The notes: a model not told the origin generated them from the sequence alone. DNA of 64,000 bases from Hypomyces perniciosus (GCA_008477525.1 SPDT01000003.1:4122232-4186231); one strand, 5' to 3'. Counted from the first letter of the stretch, positions 26,819 through 41,587 are shown. Made by a program: numbers and translations.

Positions 26819-29800
26819 GTTTGTGCCTTCCTATAATGACTGCGCTATTACCCCTAGCCCTTAACCCTGCCTAAGAAGAATTAATAAAGTCGCTAATAGC
26901 CCAGTCACAATACTATAAAGAGCTTTATGTCTTATAGGAAATTCACTAATCCTTAACTGTAGCGAGACCTTAAGTTTAAAAGCCTATATCCCTGCAGTAA
27001 AGAATATACCCTAGCCTAGCTCTTTAGCCTATACCCGATTCTTTAGCCTGCATTTAACCTAAAAATACTGAAATAAAAAAAAAAAATATAAAAGGGGACT
27101 TTAATTAAAAAGCGAGGCTTATTAATTATTTCCGCGACTAGCCTTATATCTATACTATCCTAAAAGCTTATAATAATAATTACAACTTAACTTTATAGCT
27201 TTAAGTACTAGAACTTAAGCAGTTTTTTAATATTATCTTTAATTACTTTTAGAACTAAAAGTATAACTTTAATATAGCCTTAAAATAAAAAGAGTTTAAG
27301 AATACTGCTATTATTAAAAACTTAAAGCTTATTTAATATAAAGTTTAAAGCTAAAGTAATATAATTAATAAGTTTATTAAAGCTAAAAGTAATAATATTT
27401 TAAAGTATTAAATTAATAACTTTAAAGATAAATTTAACGCTAAAGATAAAGATATAAAAACCTATTAATAGAAGTATATAAATTAGCGTTTTATTATATT
27501 ATATAATATTATAATTAATGCCAAGTACTTTAATACCCCCTATAAATATATCTTTTATATTAGCAGTTAATTAAATAATAATGCCTATAATTTAATATAA
27601 AAGGCATTTAATTATATTATAATAAAAAAGGATAATTATATAATATAAAAATAGGGAAGTAGTAAGACTTTTATTAAATTGCTAGACTTATAGTATAAAA
27701 CTTTTAACCTTTCGCGATCTGCTGCTTAAAAGTTTAATACTTATTATATAGTAAATAAACTGTTTTAGAACTTTATTACTAAGTTTTATAAACTAGCAGC
27801 CTAAGCCAGCAAAACTAATACTTAAAAGGTTAATGCCCTTTACTTTAAAGTATTTAAAGAGATAGCCGCTGCCTTTACTAATAAAAGTAATAAGCCTATA
27901 AGTAAAGACAATTAGTTTATTTAAAGAACTTTTAGTTAAAAAGTTTATAATAACCTTAAAAAGTAAGCCTATTACGCTAAATTTAAAGGCAATTGCAAGT
28001 TTAAAAAGCTAAATAGTAACTATACTTTCTAATAAGCCCTGCCTTAAAATAAGTTAAACCCTTTAAAATAAAAAGATATAAGTAATCCTATATAATTAAA
28101 TACTATATCCTTTACTTTGCAATATAAAGAATCTTAATAACTTTATAACCTATACTATTACTGTAGCGGCTAATATATAATTAGTAACTGTATAGAAAAG
28201 TAGAAAGCTAATACTATAAGACCTTAAACTTTACAGGGATATAGTAGTAGCTTTTTAAGACGCGGAATATATTAAGGTAATAGTACTATAGCGCCTTAAG
28301 GCAGGGTATATATCCTAAGCTAGGGAAAAAGTATACTAGCACTATAAATTCTTATTCCCTAGTTCTTACAGTATTAGTACTTCTTAACTTAAAGAAATAA
28401 CCTATTATATTATAGGAACCTATTTTTATACTATATTAATAAAACTGGCTTTATTAAAGGATTAGTTACCTTTAGCGATATACTTGCCTATAAAGATATA
28501 ACTTTTAATATAAAAAGGCAAGGAAAAATGTAACTTTTTAATAATATTGTATTAGGAAGTATAATAGAATATTAAAATAGCCTATAAACTTAATACCTTT
28601 ATAGATATAATAGATTATTATTAATAATAAACTATTAATTTTAAATACTATAAATAGTAAATTATTATTTATTTATATAATATTATTCCTTGCGTATTTA
28701 CTAGTATTTATATTAACCTTTATTAATAGTAGCTGTTTAATATAAGGCTTTATAAACTAGCATTTTCTTTAAAAGTCCTAAATCCTAATAATATAATTGC
28801 TTAGACTAAAGAACTTTATTTTAGCTAATGGTAAAGCAGCAGTATAGTTTATTAACTATATAATCCTAGATATAGGAATAGGGGAATATAAAAAGCTATA
28901 TATATTTTCTATTATTAATCTTTTAGATTAAAACCCTTTTATTTTTAAAATACTATAGCTATAGTAATATAATTTTAATATTAACTGGCCTATATTAATA
29001 GTTACCTTTAACTTATAATATTATTTAATATATTATTGCCCTTAAACCTATACTGCACTAATAATTCCTAGCCTAATAACTATTTTATATAATATTAATA
29101 TTCTAGGCGAACCCTTAAAGTTAGCACTTTATATTACTAATAAACAACAAAATAATACACTAAAAAAGATAAAAAAAAAAGGCTAAGAAGAAAGTTAGGT
29201 TTTAAGCCTATATTAAAAGTATATTAAAAGAAATAACGCCTTAATAAAGAGAAAGGGACTTATATATTAACTTTATACTAATATTAAGGTAAAATCACTA
29301 CTGTAGTTATTAATTTAATAACTATAAAAGACTAGAGATTAAAGTATAAATAATATTAAATAAGCCTTTAATATTAGTTTTAATAACACTTATAGCTGGT
29401 AGCTGATAATATCTATATTAATATAACCTAATATAACTCCTTAAACTAAGTATATTAATATTTAATAAGCCTGTAGTGGTAGCGCTATATAAGCGACTTA
29501 ATAATAGATATTTAAATATCTACTGTAATATTATTTATCTAGTTTTATAAAGACCTATTTATTTAATATATAAGATTAACCTAGGCAGACCTAGTAGAAG
29601 ATATATAGGAATAGGAATATAAAGTATATTAATTATTAGAGTTTAATAAAGATATTTTTATAAGTATATTATAAAGATAAAGCAGTTTTGCAGCAGTATA
29701 AGTATTATTTTTTACAGCTTTTTATAATTTCTTTATATACTGCTATAGCGGAAAGCACCTTTAAGGGATATTAAAGTCTAGTATTAATAAGTTTATAAAA

Positions 29801-32800
29801 GTAAAGCTAGAATTAATAAAAAGCAATATTTAAAAGAAATTTCCTAACTGGCTATAAAATAAAATTATTAGCTTTCTTTTATAATTAATAAATAAGCTTC
29901 CCTTTAAGAGATTATAGGACAATAAAATTAAGCTTTTATTAAAAAAGGAACTATTATATTAAAAGAACTGCCTAATATTATTAAGCGAACTTTAGGTTAT
30001 AAGAAAATAGCTAAACGAAAACCTAGCTAAAGGATTTATTAAAGAATCTAAAGCAAAATATACTGCCCCCCTACTCCTCGCTATAAAACCTAAAAGAGGC
30101 ATCTGCATTTATTAAAACTATTAAGGCCTTAATAATATTACTATAAAGAATTATTACCTATTACTGCTAATCTAAAAGATATTAAATACTTTATATAATA
30201 TTAGATTTTATATTAAGCTAAATATAATAGCTGCCTTTAATAAACTTAAAATTGCAGAGGGATATAAATAAAAGATAGTTTTTATAACCTAATTTAGGCT
30301 ATTTAAAACTTTTATTATACCCTTTAGTCTTTATAATGCCCTAGCCTTTTTTTAATACTATATTAACTATATTTTATATAATTTATTTAATAAGATTTAT
30401 ATAGCCTACTTTAATAATATTTTAGTTTATTTAACTATATAAAAGGAATATTAATAATATATATAAAAAGTTATAGATAGATTAATTAATATAGGTCTTT
30501 AAGTTAATATTAAAAAATGCAAATTTAAAATAATAAAAATAAAATACTTTAACTTAATTATTATAAGTAATAGTATTAAAATAAACCTTAAAAAAGTAAC
30601 TATAATTATAAGTTAAAAAAGACCCTTAAACCTTTATAAACTTTAATACTTTTTAAACTTTATAAATTTCTATTAGCAGTTTATTAAAGACTTTTTTAAT
30701 ATCTGTAAACCCTTAAACAGCCTTTTAAGAAAAGATATACTATAAAATTAAATAAAACTTTATACTACTGTATTCAATTATTTTAAAACTTAGTTTATAA
30801 CTGCCTTAATCCTTACTTTCTTTAACTATAATAAAAAGATAGTCTTAAAAACAGATACCTTAAACTAGGTATCTGGTAATATTCTCTTTTAATATAATAA
30901 ATATAGTGTTTTACAACTAGTAATATACTTTTTATTAAAGTATTTACCTATTAAATGCAATTATAAGATTTATAATAAAGAACTGCTAGCTATTATTAAA
31001 TTATTAAAAGAATAGCGCCTTAAACTTTAAAGTATAAAAAATAAATTCAAGATTATTATAGACTATAAAAACCTAGAATATTTTACAACTATTAAAGTAT
31101 TAAATTAAAAATAAATCTGCTAGTTTAAACTTTTATTTTAATATAAGTTCTAGATTATTTATTGGCTTAGGTTAAAAGCAGTAAAGCTTAATGTATTAAG
31201 CAGGAGATTTTAAAATATCCCAGTAAAGTTAAACTAAAATAATAGCCAATTAAAAGAAAAAAAGAAAACTTTACTCCTAGAAAGCTGCTTTAACCCCTAT
31301 ACCTATACTAATATTACAGGAAATATAAATAATAAGAATTTATTTACTGTAATAACTGGCACTTTAATCCTAAACTTAAAGATATCGATTAATAGAATAA
31401 TCGATAAAGCCTATAAAACATTAAATATAGCAAGTATTATAATGCAGGCGCTTTAAGACCCAGCTATTTAATAATAGCCTAAAAGTATTTAAGGTAATTT
31501 AAAGGCAGTAATATAAGACTTTTAAATCTGCAATAATTAAATATATTACTAAGAATAACTTTTCCTTTTATTAATAAATAAAGTAAAGATATAAGTTATA
31601 TACTAAATATACTTTTTTAGGCTAAAGGGATATTTAAAATAAATAAAAACGCTAAACCTCTTTAACTGTATATACTAATAACTATAAATATTAGTTAATA
31701 TTAACACTTTTATTAAAGGTTATAACCTATACTTTTAAATAAAGTTAAGCAGGTCTACTCCTTTAAGATTCTTAAAACTATTACTAGTATTATTTTAGGC
31801 CTAAAGTAATATTTTAATAAACTATATTATACTACTGCCTAACTATAACTAGTAAGGCTTAGTTTATAAAAATATCTTTATAATAGTATACTGCTTAATA
31901 AAAATACATTACTTTATCGCTACCTATATACTTAATACTAAAGAATTTACTAATGCCTTTATCTTATACATTTATGCTTTATATAGAGCCTTAAAAATAA
32001 TTATATTAGACTAGGGTATCTAGTTTATATTTAAATTCTAGAAACAGCTATCTTAATCATTTAAAATTTATTTTAAATATTCTTTAGCCTATTATTTAAA
32101 GATTAATAGCTAGATTAAACAGCTAAATGTAAAGGTAAAGCAGTATTTTAGGCAGTTTATAAGTTTTTATTAAAATAATTAAGTAGATTAGTTGCTATTT
32201 GCAGAGTTTGCCTAGAATAATTAAATATCTAAGATAATAGGAACTTTGCTATTTTTTGCAAATTACAGGTTTTACTTGCGCCTAAAAGTTAAGCCTTTAA
32301 ACCCCTGCCCGCTAAACCTATTTATTACTTAAAAGAAGAGTTTCTATAAAGTAAACACTATACTTAAGCATTTCCAATAAATCCTAAATTAATTAAAAGC
32401 CTTTACAGTATAATTAATTGCCTAATATAAAGCTGCAGCTAATATATTAAAGGAAAACTTATATTAATTTATAGTTAGCGAAAAAGTATAGTTAAAGATT
32501 AAATACTTTAAAATAAACCGCTTAATAAAGAAAGGAGATAATAAATAGGTAGGCCTATATAAAATCCTCGATATATACCCCTAAGCTTACTGACTTAAAC
32601 TCCTTAACTGTATCTGCATTTTCCTTATATTCTATAACTCTCTTTTTAAACTATTAGCAGTTAATAAAGTAAGTTAATAGATATATTTACTAGGATAAGA
32701 TACTATTAATAAGGAAAAGAATAAAAATATATAGGGATAAGTCTTTAAAAGAGATAATGAGATAAATAAAGTAATAGAAAAGTAGGAATTTAATAAGATC

Positions 32801-33098
32801 CTCGACTGCTATAATAAAGATAGCCTATACTATTATATAGCCTGGAAACACTATATATTAAACTGGCAACCTGTAAAGGATCTAAAAGGATAAAATGCTG
32901 CCCTTTTAGAATATTATATAAAAAACCCTAATAAGCCCGGCCTGCCTGCCTAGGTTAAAAAAAGGAAAATAACCAACTAGCCAGACCCGCAATACAGTAG
33001 CTGTTTACAATAAAATTAATATAATAAAAGGATTAGAATATATATAGTCTTAGAATAGCTATTTAGGGGCAAATAGAGTTTAAAAAGGGGGGGGGTAC

Positions 33099-33260
33099 TG
33101 TTATAGCACTAAACCTGCCCTCTAATAACTTATCAGCATTATATATATCCTTATATAATAACTTGGTCCTATACCTTTAAACTATATTCTTATAGCTTTT
33201 TGCTTTATTTAAGGCATAATAACGATATTACCTTGACCTGCTGTTTTATGTGCCGTAATA
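33099..33260 (+). repeat. 3' LTR of inner Gypsy element 1
   Basis: 162 bp, TGTTATAGCACT to GCCGTAATA. It aligns with 26657-26818 and carries more C-to-T/G-to-A changes. It is preceded by a G-run resembling a polypurine tract (33086-33095). Confidence 0.85.
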
Positions 33261-34478
33261 AAACCTATATAACTATTTAAACAATATATTAGCTAAAAAG
33301 TATATTTAACCCTCTTTATTAAAAGCAGGCTATTTTATTATATTTATATTAAAAAAAAGAGGTAAACTATAATTAATTATAAACTACCAACAGCTTAATA
33401 AAGCCACTATTAAAGATAAAACTCTACTACTATTAATTATAAAATTATAAAATAAACTATATAAAAAAAAGTAATTTATAGCACTAGACTTTAAAGGCGC
33501 TTATAACTTTATTTAAATTAAAAAAAGATATAAATAAATAACCGCCATTTAAACTAAATATAGCTTATTCAAATACCTAGTTATACCTTTTAATCTTATT
33601 AATGCCCCTATAATATTCTAAAAAATAATTAATAATATATTAAAAGAGTACTTTAATATCTTTATAGTTATTTACTTAAATAATATCCTAATCTTCTCAG
33701 ATACCCTTAAAGAATATAAAGTATATATCTATAAGGTATTATAGATACTATAAAATACTAAACTATTTATAGAACCTAAGAAATATAAATTTTATATATA
33801 AAAAGTCACTTTTTTAAAGTATGTTATTACCTTTAAAGAAATTTGCATAAATTTATTAAAAATATAAGTAATATAAAATTAGCCTATACTTATAACAGTT
33901 AATGAAGTTTAAAGTTTTTTAAGACTTACTAACTACTATTAATAATTTATTAAAAGCTATAAAAGTATTATATAAACTCTCTATAAACTTACTAAAAAGG
34001 ATTAAAAGTTTCTATAGGCATTAAATATATAAAACGCATTTAATAAACTTAAGCAGTTTATCTTAAAAGAACCTATACTTATTATATTTAACCTATTTAA
34101 AAAAATAAAAGTTAAAATAAATACTTTTAACTTCGCTATAAAAGCTTAATTTAATTAAAAAAATAAAAACAGTAAACTATACTTTATTGCCTTTTACTTT
34201 AAAGTATTATATAGTATAAAATTAAACTACCTAATATATAATAAAAATTCCTTACTATTATTCTTGCATTTAAAGAATAGCGATATTACCTATTAAAAGG
34301 AATATATAAAGTTAAAGTATATATTAACTATAAAAATATCGTATACTTCGCGACAGTTTAATAACTCTCTAGAAAATAAATCTGCTATATAGAATACCTT
34401 TTAAAGTTTAGCTATATCCTAATCCACTAAAAAAAATCCAAAAATAAATAAATAAACGCGCTTAGCAAATAAGTTAAC

Positions 34479-34650
34479 TATTATGGCACTAACTGTAACG
34501 CAATATTGACGCCCTGTCACGTAAGTCCCGGTTATATAACCAGGCCCTGACGCGTTCCTAGCTATAGCTTTCCGTAAAGCCTTAAGGCTTTCCCGCTCTC
34601 TACGGCATAATAATGATATTTGCCCTGACCTGCCTTTCCGTGCCGTAATA
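34479..34650 (+). repeat. 5' LTR of inner Gypsy element 2
   Basis: 172 bp, TATTATGGCACT to GCCGTAATA. It keeps islands of normal composition (GTCCCGGTTATATAACCAGG). Confidence 0.8.
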
Positions 34651-34752
34651 GTTTATGCTGTCTTTTAACTTAGCTGCGCTATCGCAAGGTATATACTTAA
34701 CTAATTATAAATTCCCCCAAATCCCCTTTTATTCTTAAACCTATAATAATGC

Positions 34753-35158
34753 TTTGTCGAGGGGGAATTGGCACTCCAAAACACACACACAACACACACA
34801 CACACCCACACACAACGACTGGTATCGAGCGCGGGAACCGCGCTCCTGACAGAACCACGAAGCGGCGATTGAGTAATGTAGGGGCTAAAAAGATACTGCG
34901 GATCATTTGATCATGATGCCGGCAGCCAAAAGCAACCAACGGTTACCTTCATACGCCTCAGCGACTGTGTTCTCACAGGTGGGGTTATGTGTTGAAGGGG
35001 GAAGAAGGTTGTTGTTTATTAAACTAGGTCTATCTGTATGTCTTTATACTCCCGTGCTTTCCTAATCCAGTGGCTGCTTATTTAAGCAGCCAACCTTTCT
35101 CGGGTAAGCTAACAAGAAAAAATGCTGGTGCGTTGGGCATGTCAGTTACCCCCGACAA
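34753..35158 (-). mobile_element. Solo-LTR-like insert, not RIP-mutated
   Basis: About 405 bp of normal base composition inside RIPed element 2. Ends are TTTGTCGAGGGGG and CCCCCGACAA, so TG...CA termini (34755-35157) and a short terminal inversion are visible. AATGC lies directly on both sides (34748-34752 and 35159-35163). The interior has CACACA tracts near the left end. Read on the minus strand it begins TGTCGGGGGTAACTGACATG, which resembles fungal LTR ends. Orientation and LTR identity are inferred. Confidence 0.6.
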
Positions 35159-38100
35159 AATGCCTTTATAGCCTAGCCTTTATCCTTTAAACCCTGTATT
35201 TATAGGAAATTAATTATAAGCGAGATAAATATAAATGCCCTAAACCTTGCCCTACAGCTTAACCTGGCCTAATAGACTATAATCTTAGCTATAAAGCTAG
35301 CGCCTTTCCCTTTTCTTTTTAAAACCCTATAAAAATCTAGCATTAATAGCAACTATATATATTTAATAAATGTAATTATTAAAGACAATAACCTCTATTA
35401 TTAATTCCATCTCTTTAGCTAAGTAATAAAGAAAGGCCTAGCTTAATAAAAAAAATGAAAATAAACCTTTAAATAGGAAATCTTAAAGTAGGCAGCTGAA
35501 AATTAAAACTTTAAAGTATAAATTAAAGCCTAGGTTAAAGCTTTAAATACAGCCTTACTACTAAGCCCTAAAAATAATAACCTATTTAGCTGCTGCTAGA
35601 TTAAAGACTTTAAATAATTTAATAGTAAATAAAAAGATATTACTAAATATTAATAAAACTATATTAACTAATGTTTTTAAATTAATATTACTTTTATAGG
35701 CAACTAATCGATTCTTTCAATTAAATTTAAAAAGATCTTATATATTATAGGTCTTTTAAAAGGAGATATATATTAACTGCAATAAAGAAACTTTAATACT
35801 ATTATTAAAAGTCTTAATAACCCTGCCTAATAGTACTAAAAGATTAATATAATACTTTTTACTAATTTTAATAAATAATATAAAATAATTAACTTATCCT
35901 AAAAAGCATTATAGTCTTTTAATAACCTATATATATTAAATAAGCCTTTTTAAAACTTTATAATAAAGTTATCTGCACTAAGCAGTAAATACAGTAAAAC
36001 TATTAAACAGATAATAAAGGCCTTAAAAATAAAGGTCTTTTAAAAGCTTATTAATGCTATAAAGATTTAAGTAATTAAGCTAGATAAGTTTAACTTTACT
36101 AAATAATATTAACTTTACTAGACTATTTATAATAGGCTCTAAAAGGGCGCCTACTATAATGCCCTCTATGCTGCCTAAATAGGCTAGTATTAATAAAGCT
36201 ATTAATAGCAGCAGTATTAGCATTAATAGTAATATTATTAATGCCAGTAAAATAATTAAACTACTGCCTTAGCGCTAGCTAGCGATTTAATGCAGTTAAA
36301 TACTATATATACCCTATTACTTTACCTTTAAGTCTCTTATAAAAAATATATCGCTAAAGGACTTTATTTTTATTATAAAAAAGTAAACTATAGCTTTAAT
36401 AAATATAATAAGAAAAAGCAGTTTAATATATATTGAAGCAATTTATATTAAATATAAAATTAAAACTGTTAAGTTTAGTTATATTAACTATACTTTAACT
36501 TAACAGCACTTTAAAGCTAATAATAAAATAGCCTAGTAAAGTATGATAATTAAACTTTAATAGCGCGCTAATATTACCTGTAATGCCTAAATAACCTATA
36601 AATCTAAGCCTTAAATAATATACCCTCTTTAAGTATTAATAAAGATAATAATAATAATACTGCTTTATTAACTTTTAATTTACTTTAATTTAACTAGCCT
36701 TACCTGTTAAAAACCTAGACTTAATTTATAAACTAAAGAAAAGATAAACTTTTACTGAAAGTTGTAAGTAAAGGTTAATTATAAATAAAACCATTATCTT
36801 AAAATAAATCTATTACTGTCTTTTTAATTAAAAACCCTTTAAACTTAAATGAATAGATAGTAAATCCCTTTTAGTATAAACTATACTGTTCCTTATATAT
36901 AATATTTATATTAATATATAAGCTTTAATAAATAACAGCTATATATTTTAGGCTTTTATTAACTGCGCTTTTATTAAGTAATTCAGTATTATTACCTAAT
37001 AATTACTATTTACTAGGAATCTTTTATTTATTAATAAAAGTATAGCTAATAAAATTTTAAACTTTTTTATTATATAAACTATAATTGGCTTTTATAAAAA
37101 ACTCTGCCTGTTTTTAATTATAAATATCTTTAATAATATACTTATAATCTTTAGCTTTTTATAGCTAAGAAAATATAATTTTAATATTAATTAGGAGGAA
37201 TTAACTATTACTTTTAGATCCTATTACTATTATAATTATTATCTCTTAAAAAGTATGGCTAGTATTATATAGGTTTTAATAGTAGTTAAGATAAAAAATA
37301 ACTTTACTAGAGTTAATATAGAAAGTATATATTACTAGTAATTAATAGTTAAAGATACCTTAAATAAAGTAAAGCTTAACTTAATTAAATAAAGAACTAT
37401 ACTATACCAGTAACTATTAAAAGAAATAGACTATAACCTAACTAGAGAAAGGGCCTTTAAATTATATATTCTATAAACCTTAACGCTAAACTAAGATTAC
37501 TATATAACCTATAGGTATAGTAGAATTAATAATAAGGAAATATAGGTATAAATAATCCTAAACTAAATATATATAAAGCTATTGCTTGCCTTTATAATTT
37601 ATAGTTAATAATAAAAAAGGAAACCTTTATTAAAGCTATTACTATTACTTTTTAATATATTATTTCTATAAAACTAAACTAAACTTTAAAATTAAAAAGT
37701 ATACCTAAATATAGTAGATATATAAATAGTAGCAGCTATAAACTTTATTACTTTTTATTAATAATTATATATTTATATAATAAAAGTAACTTAAAAGGAG
37801 ATTAATTAAGCTATTAAAATTAAAGAATTAATATTTATTATTTTATTAAAGCTTTTAAATAAGTTTTTCCGATAAATATTTATAGGATAAGGAGACTATA
37901 TTAAAGTAAAAATAGCATTATTTAAAGAAATATATAACTTTATTAATAAATACTACTCCCTAGTATAATTAAAAAAGATTATAGCTGCTAATATCGAGAA
38001 ATTTATAGCAGGGAAACTTAAGCTTAATAAGCCGGATATTTTAAAAAAACTGCTATTTTAGCTATATAATTTATATAATACTTTCCTATTAAAGATAGTA

Positions 38101-41100
38101 AATAAGCTTCCTTTATAATAGGCCTAGGACTATAAAATCGAGATACTGCTAGGAAAAGACTTACTATATTAAAAGAATAGGCTATTTTTACTTGATAAAT
38201 TGCAGGTAATAAGAAAATGGTTGGATAATAATTTAGCGAAAGGATTTATCTATAAATCGCGAGTATAATGCACTGCTCCTTTCCTTTTAGCTATAAAACT
38301 AAAAGGCGGCGTCTATATTTATTAAAATTACTAAAGGTTAAATAATATTACTATTAAAAATTGGTACCTATTACTATTAATCCGGGAAACCTTTAATACT
38401 TTAAGCTATATAAAGGTATATATAAAACTTAATATTATTGCTGTATTTAATAACCTTTATATCGTTAAAGGGGATATATAGAAAATAGCATTTATTATAA
38501 GGTTTAGCCTCTTTAAGATATTAGTTATACCTTTTAGCCTTTATAATATATTTATTATATTTTAATATTATATTAACTATACTCTCTATAATCTTTTTAA
38601 CTATATCTATATAGTATACTTTAATAATATCTTTATATATTTATTATATTGAAAAAAGTATTAAAATATATATAGAAAGTAGTAGCCTGCCTTTAAAACG
38701 CTAGCCTTTAAATTAATATTATTAAATATAAATTTAAAATAATAAAGATAAAATACCTTAGCTTAATTATTACTTTAAAAGGACTAAAAATAAATCTTAA
38801 AAAAGTTAAGGCTATATTAAACTGGCAATTACTTAAAGGAGTAAAGGATTTATAAAAGTTCCTTAACTTTATAAATTTCTATTACTATTTTATTTAAAAA
38901 TACTTTAAAATAGCTGTATTACTAAATAAGCTTTTAAGAAAGGATTAACTATATACTTAAAGAGAGAAATAGCAGGAAGCCTTTAACTTAATTAAATATA
39001 CCTTTCAATTAGCTTTAGTCTTAGCCCTTTTTAACTATAATAAATAAATAGTCTTTAAAATTAATACCTTTAATTAAATATTAAGCAGTATTCTATTATA
39101 ATATAATAAAAAAGGTATTTTACGCTTTATTATATTTTTTTCTATAAAATATAACGCTTAAAAATATAACTATAAAATTTATAATAAAAAACTTTTAGCT
39201 ATTATTAAAGTAATAAAAGAATAGCGCCTAAAACTATAAAGCTTATAAGAGTTTAATATTATTATAGACTATAAAAACCTTAAATACTTTACTTTAATAA
39301 AAGCCTTAAACTAGCAGTAAGTTTAATAGTCTGAATTCCTCTTTAACTTTAACTTTTATATTATTTACTGACTTGGCTTTAAAGCTATAAAGCTTAACAC
39401 TTTAAGTAAAAAAGCAGAAAACAGGCCCGCAAAATTAAACCCCTTTAATAACTAAATTAAAAACAGGCAATATATTATCCTTTTATAGAGTTCTTTTAGC
39501 CTTAAAGCTTAAGCAATATTTTAAAAAGAAGTTTTATTAAATATTAAACTGTTTATAAAGGCCGCCTTTATAACTATAATAATATTAGCGGAAGATAAAC
39601 TAATCGATAACCTAATTATAGCGGTATATAAATAAAATACTATCGTAAGAGAAATAATAACTGCACTTTAAAACCTTTATATCTGCTAATAGCTAAGACA
39701 GCTTTGCAGAAAACTTTAAATTATAATAAATAACTGTTAAGTAATAAATAATAGAATTTACTATTAAGAGTAATTTTTTATTCCCTTTAATAATAAGCTT
39801 TAAATATAAATCCTGTTTAGAAACCACTTAAACGGCCTAGCTAGATACCTATATAGGTTTAAAACTCTAAACCTTATTAGCCGGATATACTAATAGCTAT
39901 AGATCTTAAAAGACACTAAAGCATTTATATAAGCCTGTAAACTATATATTAAAATAAAGGCCTCGCAATCTTTACTATAAGGCTTCCTTTAACTATTACT
40001 AATCTTATTCTATATATAGTTAAATATTTCTATTAATTATATTATACTGCTACTCAAATCCCGCCAATATAATATTACCTATAAGCATTTACTAATAGTA
40101 GTCTGCCACTTTATAAAAATATATTATTTTATATTTATTATTTTATTATTAATAAAAAGCTAGTTAATATATTTATTAACAGGATTTACTGCCTTTATAG
40201 TATATTTAATAATATTATATTAAACTGCACTATATAGTTTATATTAGAATTCTAAAAATAACTTTTAAAGCGATTAAAAGTTATATTAAAACAGTTATTA
40301 GCCTTTTACTTTAAAATTAACAGCTAGACTAAAAGGATTAATATAAATATAAAATAATACCTATAAGCTTTTATTAACTTTTACCAGGATAACTAAGCCT
40401 ACTAGCTTCTATTAGCTAAATTTACTGTAAATAATATAGTATTTGAAATTATTAGCGTATTACTGTTTTTTCCAAATTATAGTTTTAACCTTTGCCTAAG
40501 GATAGAGCCTTTATAGCCTTGCCCGCTAAACCTCTCAGCAGTAAAGAAAAGAGAGTTCTTCTGCGCTAATACTATTGCCAAGTAATTTAAATGTATTATT
40601 ATACAGCTAAAAGCCTTTACTAAAGCCTTAAAAAGAAGATATAAAGAAAACGCAAATATATAAAAAGAGGCATTACTAGTTTATACTATTAGGCAGAAAG
40701 TCTTTATTAATATACAAAATATAAAGATTAACTGGCTAATAAAAAAGCTAAATAATAAATAGGCAAGGCCTTATATAATAATAAAGGTATACCTATAAGC
40801 CTGCGCTGTCGGCTTGCTAGAAGGCATAAAGATTTTCCTAGTTTTATATAACTCCTTTTTGCAATTTAAAACAGCTACTTTACTGTATTTTAAGTAAAAA
40901 ATAATTAATAAAGCCAAGTTAAGGAATATTTAAGGCAGAATATTAAAAAGAAAAAATAATATAAATAAAGTATAAGAGAAATAGGAGTTTAAAGCGCTTT
41001 TAGATTATTATAATAATAATAGATTTTACTACTTTATTAAATAAAAATACTATACCATTATATAGCAATTAGCTAAGGACCTGTAAAGTTAAAAGAAGGT

Positions 41101-41403
41101 AATATAAAACTTTTATAAAAAAAACTTAAAAAAGCCAGGCCTACTGCAATAAGCACTGAAAGGAATTATAAAAGAGGACAAGGAGGAAATAGCTAAAAAG
41201 AAACTAATGCCTACAGAGCGTTAACTAAAGACTATACTGCGCTGAAGCCTATAACTAAACTATACATTACTGACATTAAAAACTATACAATTCGCCCTAT
41301 TTACCTTTATATTGGAAGTATTAAGATAGATTACCTGGAATTTCGATTTATGCAAGCAATATCGCTATTCGCGGCTGAATGGCGTGATAAAGAGGGGGGG
41401 TAC

Positions 41404-41587
41404 TATTACAGCACTGACCGTGACGCGATGTTGATGCCCTGTTACGTGAGTCCCGGTTACATGAGTCCCGGTTACATGACCAGGCCCTAACGCGTTCCTA
41501 GCTATAGCTTTCTGTAGAGCCTCAGGGCTTTCTCGCTCTCTACAGCACAACGATATTTGCCCTGACCTGCCTTTCCATGCCGTGATA
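41404..41587 (+). repeat. 3' LTR of inner Gypsy element 2
   Basis: 184 bp, TATTACAGCACT to GCCGTGATA. It is longer than the 5' LTR mainly because a roughly 15-bp unit containing GAGTCCCGGTTACAT is present twice in tandem (about 41446-41477). Confidence 0.8.

Larger units (their letters stand above)
26657..33260 (+). mobile_element. Inner Gypsy/chromovirus element 1, RIP-mutated
   Basis: 6,604 bp between 162-bp LTRs (26657-26818 and 33099-33260), inserted in the RT-coding region of the outer element. Flanks are AAGCT (26652-26656) and AAACC (33261-33265), both derivable from AAGCC by C-to-T or G-to-A change. Plus-strand translation through stops shows RT motifs at 30040-30450: KGFIKESKAKYTAPLLLAIK, then YRGLNNITIKN-like and IRFYIKLNIIAAFNKL-like segments. 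A degenerate zinc-knuckle Cys run lies near 28150. A chromodomain-like stretch (EFNKILDCYNKD, then YYYIAWKHYILNWQPVKDL) is at about 32785-32890, placing it with chromoviruses. No frame is intact. Confidence 0.85.
34479..41587 (+). mobile_element. Inner Gypsy/chromovirus element 2, RIP-mutated
   Basis: 7,109 bp with LTRs 34479-34650 and 41404-41587, flanked by an exact 5-bp duplication TTAAC (34474-34478; 41588-41592), inserted after the RNase H-type region of the outer element. Plus-strand translation through stops gives RT-like KGFIYKSRV and TAPFLLAIKLKGGVYI, then LNNITIKNWYLLLLIRE at 38230-38400. A chromodomain-like stretch (EFKALLDYYNNNRFYYFIK) lies at about 40985-41050. A polypurine-like GAGGGGGGG run precedes the 3' LTR. 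Its 5' internal part carries the un-RIPed 34753-35158 insert. No intact coding frame remains. Confidence 0.85.

Noticed and set aside
34697..34939. Minus-strand open frame of 80 codons
   Set aside because: It falls in the un-RIPed solo-LTR-like insert; CA-repeat translation and no family features.
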